Positions 44,883 to 52,989 of a DNA stretch of 64,000 bases are shown here, piece after piece. The stretch covers positions 9,405,501 to 9,469,500 of the forward strand of contig NZ_CP012333.1 of assembly GCF_001263205.1 (NCBI RefSeq). The letters are read 5' to 3'. Position numbers and translations under genes: made by a program. The stretch comes from Labilithrix luteola. GTDB lineage: Bacteria > Myxococcota_A > Polyangia > Polyangiales > Polyangiaceae. Within the stretch, counting starts at the first letter, position 1. Each line of letters begins with the position of its first letter. A model generated the notes under the pieces. It searched no databases, was not told the DNA's origin, and saw only the letters and a list, made by a program, of their open reading frames with translations.

Positions 44883-46817
44883 ATGGCAGTGCGTGAGACC
44901 AAGTGGGTAGTGACGATCGACGGAAACGCCAAAGAGGCGAGCGCCGAGAGCGTCGCCGCGCTGAAGGCCATGGCGGCCGAATACGAGACGAACAAGCAGG
45001 GGCTTGCGAATCTCAACTCTGCGCTGAAGGCCTCCGGCAAGGGTAACGCCGAGGTCACCAAGGGCATCAAGGCGCAGATCGAGCAGCTTTCGGCGCGACA
45101 GGCCGTGCTGACCGCGGGCGCTGCGAAGCACGGGCAGAGCGTGCAGTCGATCATCAAGAACGCTCGCAAGGAAGCTTCGGAGCGAGAGAAGGCCGCAAAG
45201 CAGATCGCGGCGGCGGAGAAGGACCGCGCCGCGAACCAGGCGAAGGCCTACGGCCTGCTAGGCGGCGGGGCCGCCTCGCTCCGTTCCAAGCTTCTCGCGT
45301 ACAAGAGCGTCTTGAGCCAGGAGGGCGGGAAGGAGGCGCTCCTTCAAGCCGGTTTCGAGGGCGCCGCGGCTGGTGCTGCAGCTCTCGGGGTCGCTGGTGC
45401 TGCAGCCGGCGTCGCGCTCGCCGCCAAGCTCGCGATGGGCATCGGCGAGGCCGCGGTGGCACTCAACAAATGGATCCTGCTCTCTGCGAGCGCTCGCCAG
45501 GATATGCAGCTCCAAATGCAGGCGTGGGTGGGGACGGCATCGAACGCCCGGAACCTCGCCGACCAGATCGACGTGCTCGGGAAGAAGGTCCCAACGTCCA
45601 CCGAAGGGCTATCGAAGCTCGCGATCGGCCTCCGTCAGGCAGGCATCAGCGGCGCCCCGCTGGTCGACTCGCTCAACGCTATCGGGCAGGCATCGGCCGC
45701 TCTCGGTGACCAGGCCGGCGGCAAGCTGCAGGAGTTCATCACCCGGTATCAGCGCATGGGGGTCATGCAGATCAACCCCATGGAGATGATGGGTACGGGC
45801 CTGAACTTCGACGACGTTGCCGGAGCGCTCGCCAAGCAAATGGGCACGTCGATCGAGAAGGCTCGTGCGGCGCTCGCCACGGGCCAGGTGAAGCTCGGTG
45901 ACGGAGCGAAGGCGATGCGCACGGCGATCGAAGACAAGTTCGCCGGCATCAATCTCCGCAAGCTGTCGGACCTTTCGACGGTCTCCGAGCAGTTCGGCAA
46001 GCGGCTTTCCGCGCTCACGAAGGACGTGAACCTTGAACCGATCTCGCGCTTCCTGGACCGCATCTACAAGACGCTGGACGAGTCGTCGACGTCGGGGCAA
46101 GCGCTGAAGACGCTCTTCGAAGGGATCGCGAAGGCCTTCGGAACGAGCCTCGACAAGAACGGCGATTGGATCGAGTACGGCCTCAAAGAGGCGATCATTT
46201 GGACGCTCGACCTCGCGACCGACATGGTTCTGGTCAAGAACCGGATCGAGAACGCCTTCAACGACGGCAGGTCAGCGGCCGAGAAGTTCAACGCGATCCT
46301 CGACACGACGAAGGCGAGTCTGAAGCTAGTCGGCGGCCTGTCGGTCATGGCGGTCGATCCTGCCCACGGCATGAAGTGGGCGGCGGAGGGCGCGAAGGGC
46401 ATCTACGACGCGGCTACCCGCCCGTCTGGCCCTGGAGCTCCGGCGCTTCCAGCGCACGCGGACGGCGGCATCGTCGTGAGCATCACGCAGGGGTTCGCGT
46501 CCACGAAGCCGCTACCGGCACAGCTACCGGCACACGCTTCCGGCGGCCTCGTTACGGGGATCTCCGGTGGCATCGCGGACACGTCGCCGTTGCCGGCCTC
46601 CGGCGAGGGCCTCGCGTCGATCGGCATGGGCGAGGCGATCGTGCCTGCGTCGATGGTTCGGTCTTCGGGCGCGGCCCCGTCGATCACGATCGGGGACATC
46701 CACGTGCAGAGCGACAACGCCGACCCGGCCGCCGTGGCGCGTGAGGTCAAAGACAACATCATCGATGAAATCCTGCGAGCGCTCGACATCTCAAGCGCTC
46801 AGCTCGGGGTGACGTGA
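44883..46817 (+). CDS. Tape-measure-like protein
   Basis: 644 residues. A coiled N-terminus (ESVAALKAMAAEYETNKQGL; VTKGIKAQIEQLSARQAVLT), a hydrophobic Ala/Gly stretch at about 158-200 (AALGVAGAAAGVALAAKLAM), a mixed helical centre, and a C-terminal low-complexity region with two copies of an APLPAH-SGG/DGG type unit. It ends SITIGDIHVQSDNADPAAVA. This is the layout of short tape-measure proteins of siphophage-like tails. Its presence without head genes is unusual. Confidence 0.65.
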   Translation: MAVRETKWVVTIDGNAKEASAESVAALKAMAAEYETNKQGLANLNSALKASGKGNAEVTKGIKAQIEQLSARQAVLTAGAAKHGQSVQSIIKNARKEASEREKAAKQIAAAEKDRAANQAKAYGLLGGGAASLRSKLLAYKSVLSQEGGKEALLQAGFEGAAAGAAALGVAGAAAGVALAAKLAMGIGEAAVALNKWILLSASARQDMQLQMQAWVGTASNARNLADQIDVLGKKVPTSTEGLSKLAIGLRQAGISGAPLVDSLNAIGQASAALGDQAGGKLQEFITRYQRMGVMQINPMEMMGTGLNFDDVAGALAKQMGTSIEKARAALATGQVKLGDGAKAMRTAIEDKFAGINLRKLSDLSTVSEQFGKRLSALTKDVNLEPISRFLDRIYKTLDESSTSGQALKTLFEGIAKAFGTSLDKNGDWIEYGLKEAIIWTLDLATDMVLVKNRIENAFNDGRSAAEKFNAILDTTKASLKLVGGLSVMAVDPAHGMKWAAEGAKGIYDAATRPSGPGAPALPAHADGGIVVSITQGFASTKPLPAQLPAHASGGLVTGISGGIADTSPLPASGEGLASIGMGEAIVPASMVRSSGAAPSITIGDIHVQSDNADPAAVAREVKDNIIDEILRALDISSAQLGVT

Positions 46818-47020
46818 TGGGCGTGCTCATCGAGACCGACTGGCGGACGCGGCTAGAGCTGCATCAGTACGCGGCCGCTCTCGAGGAGCCGGTCGCTTGC
46901 CGCGCTTTCCGAGCGCGGCAAGGCAATTCCCCGGAGAAGCCCAAGACGCAGGACGTTCGCCTGAGGGAAGCCGTGGACCGGCTCAAGAACGCCGTCCAGG
47001 TGGGCAGGAAGCGGGCGTGA
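46817..47020 (+). CDS. Small basic protein after the tape-measure gene
   Basis: 67 residues; start overlaps the previous stop. WRTRLELHQYAAALEEPVAC, then Lys/Arg-rich helices (REAVDRLKNAVQVGRKRA). No family match. The 47,021-47,298 interval after it has a repeated TCTCTGTCGCCAARG (47035 and 47101) and no gene. Confidence 0.5.
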   Translation: MGVLIETDWRTRLELHQYAAALEEPVACRAFRARQGNSPEKPKTQDVRLREAVDRLKNAVQVGRKRA

Positions 47021-47298
47021 GGAGGTGAGCCGGTCTCTGTCGCCAAGGGACGAGATTGGTCCGTACTCTGGCCCGTATCAACAGTGATTCCGACAACTTG
47101 TCTCTGTCGCCAAAGCCGGTTGCTTGGCGCATTCGGTACGTGCGGCAAGGGTCGCTCACCCCGACGGACTGCGACTTTCCGCAGTTCCTCCACGAGACTG
47201 CCGGCCGTGGCGGCACTCTGGCGCGCGCCAACCGAGGGCAGCGGAAAATTTGACAGCGGCGCCTTGACCCGGGTGCAAATGCGGTTCATCTTGGGTGC

Positions 47299-47454
47299 AT
47301 GGCTTCGATTGAGCGAACGACGCAGACGAAGATCCTTCTGTCCGAGGAAGAGAAGGACGCCTTGAGGGAGCTCGCCGCCGCCGCCGGAATGTCGGTTAGC
47401 GACTACCTACGGCAACTCATCCGCCGCGAACACGCGAAGCTCCAGAAGCGCTGA
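47299..47454 (+). CDS. Ribbon-helix-helix DNA-binding protein
   Basis: 51 residues from ATG 47299, too short to stand out. MASIERTTQTKILLSEEEKD gives the strand, then ALRELAAAAGMSVSDYLRQL and IRREHAK the two helices of a CopG/Arc fold. Probable small repressor near the integrase, perhaps controlling it. Confidence 0.75.
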   Translation: MASIERTTQTKILLSEEEKDALRELAAAAGMSVSDYLRQLIRREHAKLQKR

Positions 47455-47528
47455 AATGAATCGCGCCCCGGCGGTGGCTAGACCGTCGAGGCGCATGTGT
47501 CTGAACCCCGTTGAAAGGAACTGACCCC

Positions 47529-47873
47529 ATGACCGTAGCACCGACTGCTGACGCGTCCAACATTCACGCTCGCGAGCTCCGCACGCTCATCGCCCGCGGG
47601 GTCGCCGCCAGCGAGGATCAGAGCCCCGCCGCGTTCGCGATGGGCGCGCTCCTAGCGCTCTCCGAAGACCTGCACATGCTCGTCGAAGTGTTCGGCGACG
47701 ATGACGCCGTGGCGGTCCGTCTGCGCACCGCGCTCCACCGCCTCTCCGAGCGTAGCGCCGCCTCGTACGAGCTCGCGGCGAGGTTCGCGGACGCGGAGCG
47801 CGGCGAGCCCATCACGAACGAGGTGGTCGAGGTTTGCACGCTCGTCGTGCAGACCGAAGAGGTGCCGTCGTAG
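47529..47873 (+). CDS. Small helical element protein
   Basis: 114 residues from ATG 47529 with AAGGA ten bases upstream. Long amphipathic helices (AFAMGALLALSEDLHMLVEV; RTALHRLSERSAASYELAAR). No family recognised. The hairpin at 47877 follows its stop directly. Confidence 0.55.
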   Translation: MTVAPTADASNIHARELRTLIARGVAASEDQSPAAFAMGALLALSEDLHMLVEVFGDDDAVAVRLRTALHRLSERSAASYELAARFADAERGEPITNEVVEVCTLVVQTEEVPS

Positions 47874-47876
47874 GCC

Positions 47877-47903
47877 GAACACTCCAGATTTTCTGGAGTG
47901 TTC
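47877..47903. terminator. Perfect 12-bp stem hairpin upstream of the integrase
   Basis: GAACACTCCAGA and TCTGGAGTGTTC pair perfectly around TTT. It begins four bases after the preceding stop codon, so it fits an intrinsic terminator, though no T-run follows. The symmetry would also suit an operator for the integrase promoter. Confidence 0.55.
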
Positions 47904-48024
47904 GTAAACGCCCTAGGAACGCGCGACGCGCGGGTGGATCTGCCCCCCCGCAGGCACTCCGCGCGGCGCGATCCTGGGGCATCGTAGACGGTAGTTTCAG
48001 CTGTAACTAATCGGAGAAACGACC

Positions 48025-49422
48025 ATGGGAAGGCCAGCTACAGGGTCGCCGCGTTGGGACGCGGCCAAGGGCATGTGGACCGCGAGGATCACATTGCCGA
48101 ACGGCGAGCGGAAGCCGGCGCCTCTGCCAGGAATCCCGAAGTGCACCGCGGTCCCGATGGGCTCGCCGGCGTCGTGCCCGTGCGCGAGCTGCGTTCAGGC
48201 TCGACGCGTTGCCAAGCTCCTCTCCGACACGGCGAGGGACAACGGCATGGTGCCGGAGGGGACTGGCGAGTCGTGGAACGAATGGCACCCGCGTTACCTC
48301 GCCGTCCACAAGCGTCTCGGCAAGACGACCAACGACATGAAGGGGCCGGCCGCCAAGTGGATGGGGAAGCGGCTGGGCGCAACGCCGATGGCGTCGATGA
48401 CGCGCGCGCAGATCGTAGCCGTTCGCGATGCGATGACGGCCGCGGTCCTCGCCGGAGAGATGAGCGCCAAGCGGGCGCTCAACATTTGGAGCGACGTCGT
48501 AGTCGCGCCGCTCTCGCGGGCGTTCACCGACGACGATCCGAGGTACAGCAGCGTGCGCGTGGGGCCGGCGAGCGCGAATCCGACGGCGAACGTGAAGCCG
48601 CCGGTGGGGAAGGAGCAGCTCGACGAGGATCGCCGGGAGCGCCAGCCGCTTTACCCTCACGAATTCGTCCGCGTGGTGACCTGCGAGACCATCCCGGTCG
48701 CTTTGCGTCGCGTCTACGCGGTCGCGACCTACCTCTACCTAAGGCCGCAGGAGCTCTACGCCCTGCGCTGGGCTGACGTCGACTGGGCGGCGCGCGAGGT
48801 CCGCATCCGCCGGAAGCTCAATCCCCGCACCGGCAAGGAGCGCCCCGGCGCGAAGAGCGATGCCGGCGTGCGAGAGGTCCCGATCCATCCGCACCTGATG
48901 CCGCTCCTTGAGGCGATGCACAAGGAAGCCGGCAAGCAGGACTCCGAACGACTCGTGCCCCGGTCCAGGAGGCTGACCGACAAGCTAGCGTCTGGCACTC
49001 GCGAGGCGTTGACGCTGGCCAAGGTGGCGCGGGCCGAGCTCGTGGACGGAACACCCGACCTGATGCCGTTCGACTTCCGGTCGTGGCGCACGACGGGGTG
49101 CACCTGGCTCGCGATGCTCGGCACCGACTCGTACGTGATCGCCATGCAGGCCGGGCACAAGTCGCCCGACACGACGTGGGGCAGCTACATCAAGCGCGGG
49201 CCCGACCTGAGGCAGCGCTACGGCGAGCCGTTCCCCGAGCTTCCTGCTGAGCTCCTGGAGACCGATCCGGGTTTTGGATCCGTTTCGGTTTTCGGTCCAG
49301 AATTACCCCCGGATTTCCGAGGGAAATGGAGCGGGGCACGGGATTCGAACCCGCGACATCCAGCTTGGGAAGCTGGCACTCTACCAACTGAGTTAGCCCC
49401 GCAGAGTGAGTACGTTTCGTAA
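48025..49422 (+). CDS. int: Tyrosine integrase with C-terminus rewritten by integration
   Basis: 465 residues in the integrated form. Catalytic set: Arg240 in YLYLRPQELYALRW, Arg352 in FDFRSWRTTGC, His378 in MQAGHKSPDT and Tyr388 in WGSYIKRG. A Cys cluster (SCPCASCVQA) near residue 51 may bind zinc. The attachment core lies at residues 436-441 (SGARDS); the last 24 residues (NPRHPAWEAGTLPTELAPQ and on) are the antisense reading of the tRNA-Gly gene. In the excised circle the same frame would continue into 34827-35150 for 548 residues. It integrates and, with a helper, excises the element. Confidence 0.92.
   Translation: MGRPATGSPRWDAAKGMWTARITLPNGERKPAPLPGIPKCTAVPMGSPASCPCASCVQARRVAKLLSDTARDNGMVPEGTGESWNEWHPRYLAVHKRLGKTTNDMKGPAAKWMGKRLGATPMASMTRAQIVAVRDAMTAAVLAGEMSAKRALNIWSDVVVAPLSRAFTDDDPRYSSVRVGPASANPTANVKPPVGKEQLDEDRRERQPLYPHEFVRVVTCETIPVALRRVYAVATYLYLRPQELYALRWADVDWAAREVRIRRKLNPRTGKERPGAKSDAGVREVPIHPHLMPLLEAMHKEAGKQDSERLVPRSRRLTDKLASGTREALTLAKVARAELVDGTPDLMPFDFRSWRTTGCTWLAMLGTDSYVIAMQAGHKSPDTTWGSYIKRGPDLRQRYGEPFPELPAELLETDPGFGSVSVFGPELPPDFRGKWSGARDSNPRHPAWEAGTLPTELAPQSEYVS
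49329..49349. other. attR, right attachment core
   Basis: 21 bp identical to 34808-34828. It overlaps the 3' acceptor strand and T-arm of the tRNA-Gly gene and, on the other strand, codons 436-441 of the integrase. Confidence 0.9.
49330..49402 (-). tRNA. tRNA-Gly (anticodon CCC)
   Basis: 73 nt on the minus strand. Acceptor stem GCGGGGC/GCCCCGC, a D-arm with CAGTTGGTAGAG, the anticodon stem CCAGC/GCTGG around TTCCCAA (anticodon CCC), and the T-arm GGGTTCGAATCCC. CCA is not encoded. Integration restored the gene: its 3' part comes from the attachment core. Confidence 0.95.
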
Positions 49423-50247
49423 CCTTTCGCGGGCCGCGCTGTCAATCACCGCTTTGCGCTTTGCGCTCGGCGCAAAGGGAGGCAAGGCGTGCGGGGAGGG
49501 AGAAGCCCGACAAAAAAAGAAACGGCTCGGGAGCAACAGCCACGCTCGCCGGAGCGAGCGAGAATCCGTGCTACCCGAGCCATCCCGCCTGTGCGGCGCC
49601 CTGGGAGCTCTCTTTCGGCTCCGGAGGCGTCGGCCCTCGGGTCTGGGGCTCAGCGAAGTAAGCGGGGCATCGACGCGTGTACGGCGAGCACGATGGCTAC
49701 GCCGGCATCCGCGTGAGCACGCTCACGGTTACGACGACTGACCTCCCAGATGAGAGCCACTACGATTATGCATGTGTTTTCCTCCTCCGGCGTGCCGGCG
49801 CCCGCGGGCCCAGCGGTCCTTCCCGAAGGGAGAGGCCGCCGCCTCGCGCAGACGTTTCGTCAGGGGTCTCTGCATGCTTGTGCTCGCGAACGAGCTCCAC
49901 ACTCTTCGACCCGATTCGTGCCGCGGCCGCGAAGGTGTCCCTTCGCCGGACCAGCCCGGGAACATGTTCCGGACGCAGCGCCACGAAACTCAGTCTAACA
50001 CGCAGATCCGAATGCGGCAGGGGGTGAGCTCACGTTTGCGCGTGCACACACGCACCGCCACCACACCGGGAATATTTTCTTCGTCACCGCAACGCGCGCG
50101 CCAAGTCGTGAATCATCGCGGCGAGCCTGGAAGCATCCTGGAAGCCCACTCGAAGCCACCGGCGCCGAGCTCCGCCGCTGCGTCGTGCGAACGCGGCTCG
50201 CCGGCGAGGCCACCGTGATCACTTGATGTCGCCCGTTCGGGAGGCGC
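49404..50247. other. Gap after the tRNA with one structured segment
   Basis: No convincing gene. An outer stem GGCTCGGG/CCCGAGCC (49524-49531, 49574-49581) encloses an inner hairpin CGCTCG-CCGGAG-CGAGCG (49543-49560), preceded by an A-rich run, a possible small RNA or terminator. Several frames on both strands are open but Arg/Ser/Pro-rich and not protein-like. Confidence 0.35.
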
Positions 50248-50769
50248 TCAACGCGTAACTGACGTCGCACGGCAGCGCCGTATACTGGCCCCCGAGGCGG
50301 TCGTCTGGTCACTGCAGTCCGAATCGCTCGTCGTGCCGAAGTGGTAGGCAAGGGTGCCGGCGAACGAGCTCGTCGTGGCCGGATCGACGGCGAGCCCGGA
50401 GGTGGCGTCGCTGAGGACGACGTCGAGCGTGTCCTCGCGCGTGACAGTGCAGCCCGCAGCGTGGCTGTCGGCCGCGCGGACGACGTCTTGGCCAGTCGAG
50501 CGAAGGACGGCGTGGGCGGACGCGTCGACCGTTCCCGAGACGGGGAGGCTGCCTTGCACCCAGTAGAGCGTGGTTGCTTCGTGGCGCAGGCGGATGTCGA
50601 ACTCCCACGGGTTCGAGGCCTGTCCGCAGCTGTTCGAGACGAGCTTGGCCGTCACGTGGAAGGCGCCCACCGGCTCGCCCGGATTGTACGGGTCTTTGCC
50701 GAGGCAGGAGGGCGCCGAGACCAGCAAGGCGGCCAAGAACATCCACGCCGTGCGATGCGGGTGTGCCAT
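50248..50769 (-). CDS. Hypothetical lipoprotein
   Basis: 173 residues from an ATG at 50769. Signal WMFLAALLVSAPSC with Cys as the lipid site. The mature part is beta-rich (GAFHVTAKLVSNSCGQASNP; RHEATTLYWVQGSLPVSGTV) with four later cysteines. Common type of myxobacterial surface lipoprotein, function unknown. It is divergent from the membrane protein at 50817. Confidence 0.65.
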   Translation of the reverse strand: MAHPHRTAWMFLAALLVSAPSCLGKDPYNPGEPVGAFHVTAKLVSNSCGQASNPWEFDIRLRHEATTLYWVQGSLPVSGTVDASAHAVLRSTGQDVVRAADSHAAGCTVTREDTLDVVLSDATSGLAVDPATTSSFAGTLAYHFGTTSDSDCSDQTTASGASIRRCRATSVTR

Positions 50770-50816
50770 GCGTCCGAGGCTTTTGGTATCCAATCGAAGA
50801 AGGTGAGGCCAACTTC

Positions 50817-51602
50817 GTGACCGCCTGGGATCTTCGTGCCTTTCTACGTGCGCTTGGCGCGACGCTCGTCGGTATTGCCGTCGTGTGGCTCGTCACCGCG
50901 GCGAGCGACGAAGGGCAGCTCTCGGTGGGCGTGCGTGCCGGCCGAACGCTTCCGCTTGCTCCGCTCTGCAGCGCGGTGGGCGTGGCGCTCGCGCTGGGGG
51001 CTACCCGCGTGCGAAGCGAGACGCGTGCACTCGAGGCCCTTGGTCGTTCGCCGTCGCAGGCACTCGTGGCTCCCGTGGTCGGGGCGGCGTTGCCGTCGTT
51101 CGTCTTCGCGGCGCTGATTGCCGCGAGCAGCGCGGTCGACATCTCGGCCTTCTATCCGCGTGCGCCGCGTGGTGATTCGTTCGTGTATCGCGACGGCGCG
51201 TTCGAGAGCGCCACGCTCGGTGTGCGCGTCGCAACGAGTGATGGGGATGCGCGTCCGATCGACGGCACGAGCATCGCGCCCGACGAGGGCTTGCCGCGAG
51301 GAGCGAGGTCGAGCGCGTCACTCTCGACGGCGCTGGCGGGGGCGGCGCTCACGCTGATTGCGGCGCGCGCCGTTCTCCACATGAGCATGCTCGATCGCGC
51401 CACGCGGCGCCGGCGGCGTGCGCTCGCCCTCGTGCTCGTCGCGGTGACGTCCATCGCGACGCTCGTGGCCTTCCAGGCGGCGGCCGCGCACCTGCTTCCG
51501 AGCGCAGTCGCCGCCGTGCCCTCGGCGCTGTTGCTCGCTTCCGCGCTCTTCGGATTCCGATCGCGCTATCGTTTTCCTCATGCGAGAGGGGCGACCGGGT
51601 GA
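50817..51602 (+). CDS. Polytopic membrane protein
   Basis: 261 residues from a GTG with GAGG about nine bases upstream. About six hydrophobic segments: two near the start (ALGATLVGIAVVWLVTAA; LAPLCSAVGVALALGATR), one near 85-110 (VVGAALPSFVFAALIAASS), and three in the C-terminal third. A soluble loop (about 110-175) carries Arg/Asp. I do not recognise the family. The next gene starts inside its last codons. Confidence 0.6.
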   Translation: MTAWDLRAFLRALGATLVGIAVVWLVTAASDEGQLSVGVRAGRTLPLAPLCSAVGVALALGATRVRSETRALEALGRSPSQALVAPVVGAALPSFVFAALIAASSAVDISAFYPRAPRGDSFVYRDGAFESATLGVRVATSDGDARPIDGTSIAPDEGLPRGARSSASLSTALAGAALTLIAARAVLHMSMLDRATRRRRRALALVLVAVTSIATLVAFQAAAAHLLPSAVAAVPSALLLASALFGFRSRYRFPHARGATG

Positions 51603-52515
51603 AGACGCGCTGACGGGAAGCTTCGGCTCGGGGCCGGCGCGTTGGTCGATTGTCGTGCACGGCGGCGCAGGTGACGTTGCCGCCGAGCGCATTCCGCTGC
51701 ACGTCCAGGGTTGCGAGCGAGCGGTGACCGAAGGTGCCCGAGTCCTCGCGAGCGGCGGCTCGGCACTCGATGCCGTTCAGCGCGCCGTCGAGGTCCTCGA
51801 GGACGATCCGATCTTCAACGCAGGCACGGGGGCCTGTCTCAATACCGACGGCCACATCGAGCTCGATGCCTCGATCATGGAGGGCACCGATCTGCGCGCA
51901 GGCGCGGTGTGTGCGCTGCCGCCATTCAAGAATCCGATCGCCATTGCGCGTCAGCTGATGGACCGCAGCGCGCACGTCTTGCTCGCCGCCGAGGGCGCCG
52001 CACGGTTCGCGATCGAGCATGGCTTCGCCCGCGCCGACGAAGCGACGATGATCACCGAGTCTGCGCGAAAGCGCCTCGAGGCCGCGAAGAACAAGCACGC
52101 CGTCGAAGGATGGGCCGGCGGCACCGTGGGCGCGGTCGCGCGCGACGCGCAGGGCAGGGTTGCGTCGGCCACGAGCACCGGCGGCATGGTGAACAAGCTC
52201 GCGGGCAGGGTGGGCGACTCGCCGATCCTCGGCGCAGGCACCTATGCCGACGACGGCGCCGGCGCATGCTCCACGACCGGACTCGGCGAGGCGATGATGC
52301 GGATCTGCCTGGCCAAGACGGCGGTCGAATGGATGCGCGCGCGCCTCTCTCCCGAGATGGCTGCGCGTGCAGCGCTCGCCCTCATGCACGCTCGAACGAG
52401 CGGGACAGGCGGCGCGATCCTGGTTTCTGCCGACGGATCACTCGGGCTAGCACGTACGACGCCCATGATGACGTGGGCAGCCGTCGTGGACGGTGCCCTC
52501 GTCTCAGGCTCTTAG
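51580..52515 (+). CDS. iaaA: Isoaspartyl peptidase / L-asparaginase (Ntn-hydrolase)
   Basis: 311 residues. It cleaves itself before Thr182 in GWAGGTVGAVARD to make the Ntn-hydrolase nucleophile. Other family blocks: VVHGGAGDV at the start, FNAGTGACLNTDGHIELDAS, SATSTGGMVNKLAGRVGDSP (substrate loop) and ACSTTGLGEAMMR. It removes isoaspartyl residues from damaged peptides and hydrolyses asparagine. The start overlaps the membrane-protein stop by 23 bases. Confidence 0.93.
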   Translation: MREGRPGEDALTGSFGSGPARWSIVVHGGAGDVAAERIPLHVQGCERAVTEGARVLASGGSALDAVQRAVEVLEDDPIFNAGTGACLNTDGHIELDASIMEGTDLRAGAVCALPPFKNPIAIARQLMDRSAHVLLAAEGAARFAIEHGFARADEATMITESARKRLEAAKNKHAVEGWAGGTVGAVARDAQGRVASATSTGGMVNKLAGRVGDSPILGAGTYADDGAGACSTTGLGEAMMRICLAKTAVEWMRARLSPEMAARAALALMHARTSGTGGAILVSADGSLGLARTTPMMTWAAVVDGALVSGS

Positions 52516-52608
52516 GTACGCGCGGTTTCGGTCGCGAGTCAGCGACGGACGCAGCTCACGTCGAACCAAGTACGACGCAGCCCCTCGCAGGAGGAGCTGC
52601 TGGCGAAC

Positions 52609-52734
52609 TCACTTGGCTTCGGCCGACGTGCTCTTGCGGTCGATCGCGTCCTGCAGGCCGCAACGAACGCGGGTCGCGCGCTTGACGCGCTTCTTCTTGA
52701 GGGGCGTGGTGAGCCACTCGTGTCGTTTCCTCAT
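52609..52734 (-). CDS. Very small basic protein
   Basis: 41 residues, MRKRHEWLTTPLKKKRVKRA then TRVRCGLQDAIDRKSTSAEA. A Lys/Arg-rich, folded-looking sequence in an otherwise empty gap. Probably nucleic-acid-binding; no family recognised. Confidence 0.5.
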   Translation of the reverse strand: MRKRHEWLTTPLKKKRVKRATRVRCGLQDAIDRKSTSAEAK

Positions 52735-52989
52735 GCTCCAGATTGCGCGGTTCGCCATGGTGGGGCGCGCAACATGGTCAAAACCGGCCGAGATTGCAAG
52801 CTCGACGTGAGGAGATTTGCAAGGAACACGGGCCGCGCTTGCCCCGCGCTTGCCGAGGGATCTGACGGGGATTGCTGGAGGTTTCCTCTGGGGGTGGAGT
52901 GCCGAAGCCCCGAGATGGGCAGGGAAGGATCCACTCCAGCGTCATGAACTCGCTGAAATCGCGAGAAAATAGCCAGCTGGAGCATTGGA

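Larger units (their letters stand above)
34808..49349. mobile_element. Phage-derived integrative element inserted at a tRNA-Gly gene
   Basis: Bounded by a 21-bp direct repeat (34808-34828 and 49329-49349) that equals the 3' end of the tRNA-Gly gene; one repeat-to-repeat unit is 14,521 bp. It carries an integrase at the right end, a replication module (HTH initiator with internal iterons, DnaB helicase), an HTH repressor with an operator array, a Mu gpI-like protease, a tail-associated protein and a tape-measure-like protein, all on the plus strand with many ATGA/TGATG overlaps. No terminase, portal, major capsid, lysis or sheath genes are visible. It reads as a phage satellite or strongly reduced prophage. 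Confidence 0.9.

Noticed and set aside
34808..49349. Element considered as an intact temperate phage
   Set aside because: No terminase, portal, capsid or lysis genes recognised in 14.5 kb.
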